Source: Sedimentisphaerales bacterium (GTDB taxonomy: Bacteria > Planctomycetota > Phycisphaerae > Sedimentisphaerales > SM23-30). Taken from it: a stretch of 6,527 nucleotides of DNA. This document shows, in pieces, positions 5,643 through 6,527 of the stretch (positions are counted from its first letter, which is position 1; every line of letters starts with the position of its first letter). The notes under the pieces were generated by a model, which saw only the letters and a list, made by a program, of their open reading frames with translations, searched no databases and was not told the DNA's origin. Position numbers and translations under genes: made by a program. The stretch lies in assembly GCA_030640865.1 (NCBI GenBank), contig DAOWIP010000349.1:1-6527 (forward strand), written 5' to 3'.

Positions 5643-5648
5643 TCACCT
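5643..5648 (-). promoter_or_regulatory. Ribosome binding site deciding the fusion-protein start
   Basis: AGGTGA on the minus strand overlaps the possible GTG start at 5646 and is only 2 nt from the ATG at 5640, but 5 nt from the ATG at 5637. Of the three, the last is the best spaced. Confidence 0.45.
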
Positions 5649-5658
5649 ATGTTTGAAG

Positions 5659-5695
5659 GGCAACACAGACCCTATATATGAAGGCCTGCGTTGCC
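5659..5695 (-). promoter_or_regulatory. Leader hairpin upstream of the NifX-ferredoxin fusion
   Basis: On the minus strand GGCAACGCAG pairs with CTGTGTTGCC (10 bp with one G-T wobble). The stem extends inward with GCCTT/AGGGT-type pairs to about 15 bp around an AT-rich loop. It ends 18 nt before the ATG at 5640. The loop contains CATATATA, which could be a -10 element with TTGTCA (5699-5704) as a -35 at 18-20 nt. The same bases may therefore be a promoter with an operator-like dyad or an mRNA leader hairpin. No T-run follows, so a terminator is unlikely. Confidence 0.4.
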
Positions 5696-5760
5696 GATTG
5701 ACAAACAAAACTTTCTTCGAATTGGAAAACTATATGTCGCGGTTTCCCAGGTTATTTAAG

Positions 5761-5834
5761 CACTCTAATAAAACTTTGTCATTCCCGCGCAGGCGGGAAT
5801 CTATACTTACTGGCAAGAAGGTTTTGTCAGAGTG
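5761..5834. repeat. dRS3-like palindrome within a larger 74-nt imperfect hairpin
   Basis: The core ATTCCCGC-GCAG-GCGGGAAT (5781-5800) is a perfect 8-bp palindrome that fits the ATTCCC-N8-GGGAAT pattern of the dRS3 repeat. The same core is a widespread small intergenic repeat in many bacteria. Around it, 5761-5777 pairs with 5818-5834 (17 positions, one mismatch and two G-T wobbles), so the whole block folds as one long interrupted hairpin. It begins 2 nt after the stop codon of the DUF5320-like gene. It could be a mobile repeat or a processing/attenuation signal separating the first two genes from the rest. Confidence 0.7.
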
Positions 5835-5836
5835 CC

Positions 5837-6253
5837 TTACTTCACGGATTCAGCCTCAAGTTCAGTGATACGCTTTTTGATTCCGTCCAGGGCGTCCTTA
5901 AAATACTCGGCCTGCCCCTTGAGTGTATCCAATTCCTGTTGTTTGGTTGTTGCTGGATCATAAGCCCCCCCGTATGGTGCTCCGTAAGGGGCTGCGCCAG
6001 CGTAAGACGCTGCGCCACCATAAGCTGGATAGCCTGCGCCAAAACGCTGCCAACCGGGAATGCCTGTGGCATAGTATTGATTACGCCATCCGCGACCGCC
6101 GCCACCTCGTCCGAATCCACCGCCGCCGCCCCAAAAGCCGCGTCCACCTATCGGATTAGCAAATCCCGGCACGGAATATCCCGCGCAATAACCTGCAGCT
6201 CGTCCTGTCATTGGACCCATTCCGGCAGGGCCTGTTCCATTTCCACCTGGCAT
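5837..6253 (-). CDS. DUF5320-like Gly-rich coiled-coil protein
   Basis: This is a 138-residue low-complexity protein. The N-terminus MPGGNGTGPAGMGPMTGR is the hallmark start of DUF5320-like proteins and is shared with the gene just upstream. A Gly/Phe/Trp/Arg-rich stretch (residues 36-57) and a Gly/Ala/Tyr/Pro stretch (71-99) follow, then a C-terminal coiled coil (about 104-136, QQELDTLKGQAEYFKDAL and onward). There is one cysteine (C23), no signal peptide and no enzyme motif. The function of the family is unknown; its genes recur beside NifX-type proteins and Fe-S ATPases in anaerobes, so a scaffold or cluster-carrier role is a reasonable inference. The start is well supported: AAAGGAG lies 7 nt upstream. 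It follows the zinc-ribbon gene by 27 nt, and its coiled coil resembles that of the downstream fusion protein. Confidence 0.85.
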   Translation of the reverse strand: MPGGNGTGPAGMGPMTGRAAGYCAGYSVPGFANPIGGRGFWGGGGGFGRGGGGRGWRNQYYATGIPGWQRFGAGYPAYGGAASYAGAAPYGAPYGGAYDPATTKQQELDTLKGQAEYFKDALDGIKKRITELEAESVK

Positions 6254-6280
6254 AATAAAGCTCCTTTCAATAAATGAGGA

Positions 6281-6527
6281 TTATCCTCTTGTCATTACCG
6301 CACCGCACTTGGGACATTGCATTTGAGTGCATGGCTGTCCTGCTGTATGCGGTATCTTATTACCACAACTCGTACAAACACAATTACCACTTGGCCCGGC
6401 CGCGAACTCTCCGCCCATACGGCCGCGTCCGGGACCGGTTTGCTGTCCCATACCGCGATTAGCCCCTAATTTACCTCGGCCGGTCTTCGGCCCCTGCCCC
6501 ATTGGCCCTGTTCCATCACCTCTTGGC
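6281..6527 (-). CDS. Small DUF5320-like zinc-ribbon protein (start codon cut by window edge)
   Basis: The last base of the window is the G of the presumed ATG (start at 6529), followed by the codons for PRGDGTGPMGQGPKTGRG, the same MPxGxGTGP...TGR leader as in the next gene. The full product would be 82 residues. An internal ATG at 6502 would discard this conserved leader, so I reject it as the start. After a Gly/Arg/Gln-rich segment (18-48) the C-terminus has six cysteines: C50, C52, C55, C67, C72 and C75. CTSC and CPKC form a zinc-ribbon or rubredoxin-like pair of knuckles, with PHTAGQPC between them. It could bind Zn, Fe or another metal of the neighbouring cluster system. Its ribosome binding site and promoter lie outside the window. 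Confidence 0.82.
   Translation of the reverse strand, partial: PRGDGTGPMGQGPKTGRGKLGANRGMGQQTGPGRGRMGGEFAAGPSGNCVCTSCGNKIPHTAGQPCTQMQCPKCGAVMTRG

Noticed and set aside
5647..5836. Sigma-54 promoter, as known for the Desulfovibrio orp operons
   Set aside because: I looked for the GG-N10-GC core of the -24/-12 elements on the minus strand of this gap and found no convincing match.

Overview
The window holds one tightly packed gene cluster in which all eleven genes lie on the minus strand, so the operon is read from about 6527 down to 164. The content is typical of an obligate anaerobe rich in iron-sulfur proteins: two MinD/Mrp-type P-loop ATPases each carrying two [4Fe-4S] motifs, two NifX/NifB-type proteins of the dinitrogenase iron-molybdenum cofactor family, two Gly/Met-rich DUF5320-like proteins, a flavin split-barrel protein and a COG1237-type metallo-beta-lactamase-fold protein. 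Related gene sets occur in sulfate-reducing Desulfobacterota (the ORP, orange protein, cluster of Desulfovibrio), Geobacter-like bacteria, anaerobic Planctomycetes/Omnitrophota and some archaea. The phylum cannot be fixed from this window. GC is moderate, and the intergenic palindromes suggest a bacterial genome with many small repeats.

Layout in order of transcription: a small zinc-ribbon protein cut by the window edge (6281-6527, start codon inferred at 6529); a DUF5320-like Gly-rich protein (5837-6253); a 190-nt gap with a dRS3-like palindrome and a second leader hairpin; a fusion of NifX domain, Gly/Met repeats, coiled coil and double [4Fe-4S] ferredoxin (4750-5637); an FMN-binding split-barrel protein (4333-4707); an unrecognised 70-residue protein (4093-4305); Fe-S ATPase 1 (3217-4065); a J-domain protein (2863-3213); a SAM methyltransferase (2255-2845); Fe-S ATPase 2 (1362-2255); a stand-alone NifX-type protein (987-1325); and an MBL-fold protein (164-997). 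From the split-barrel gene onward, gaps are 0 to about 40 nt and several genes overlap, so translational coupling is likely. Positions 1-163 are non-coding but hold a strikingly structured four-hairpin element.

Working model (inference): the NifX-type proteins bind a metal-sulfur cluster, as ORP binds a Mo-Cu cluster in Desulfovibrio. The paired ATPases drive assembly or transfer of the cluster using ATP and their own [4Fe-4S] centres, and the ferredoxin and flavin proteins supply electrons. The J protein and methyltransferase, placed between the two ATPases, are the least expected members. They suggest Hsp70-assisted maturation and a methylated substrate that has not been described for this family of clusters.
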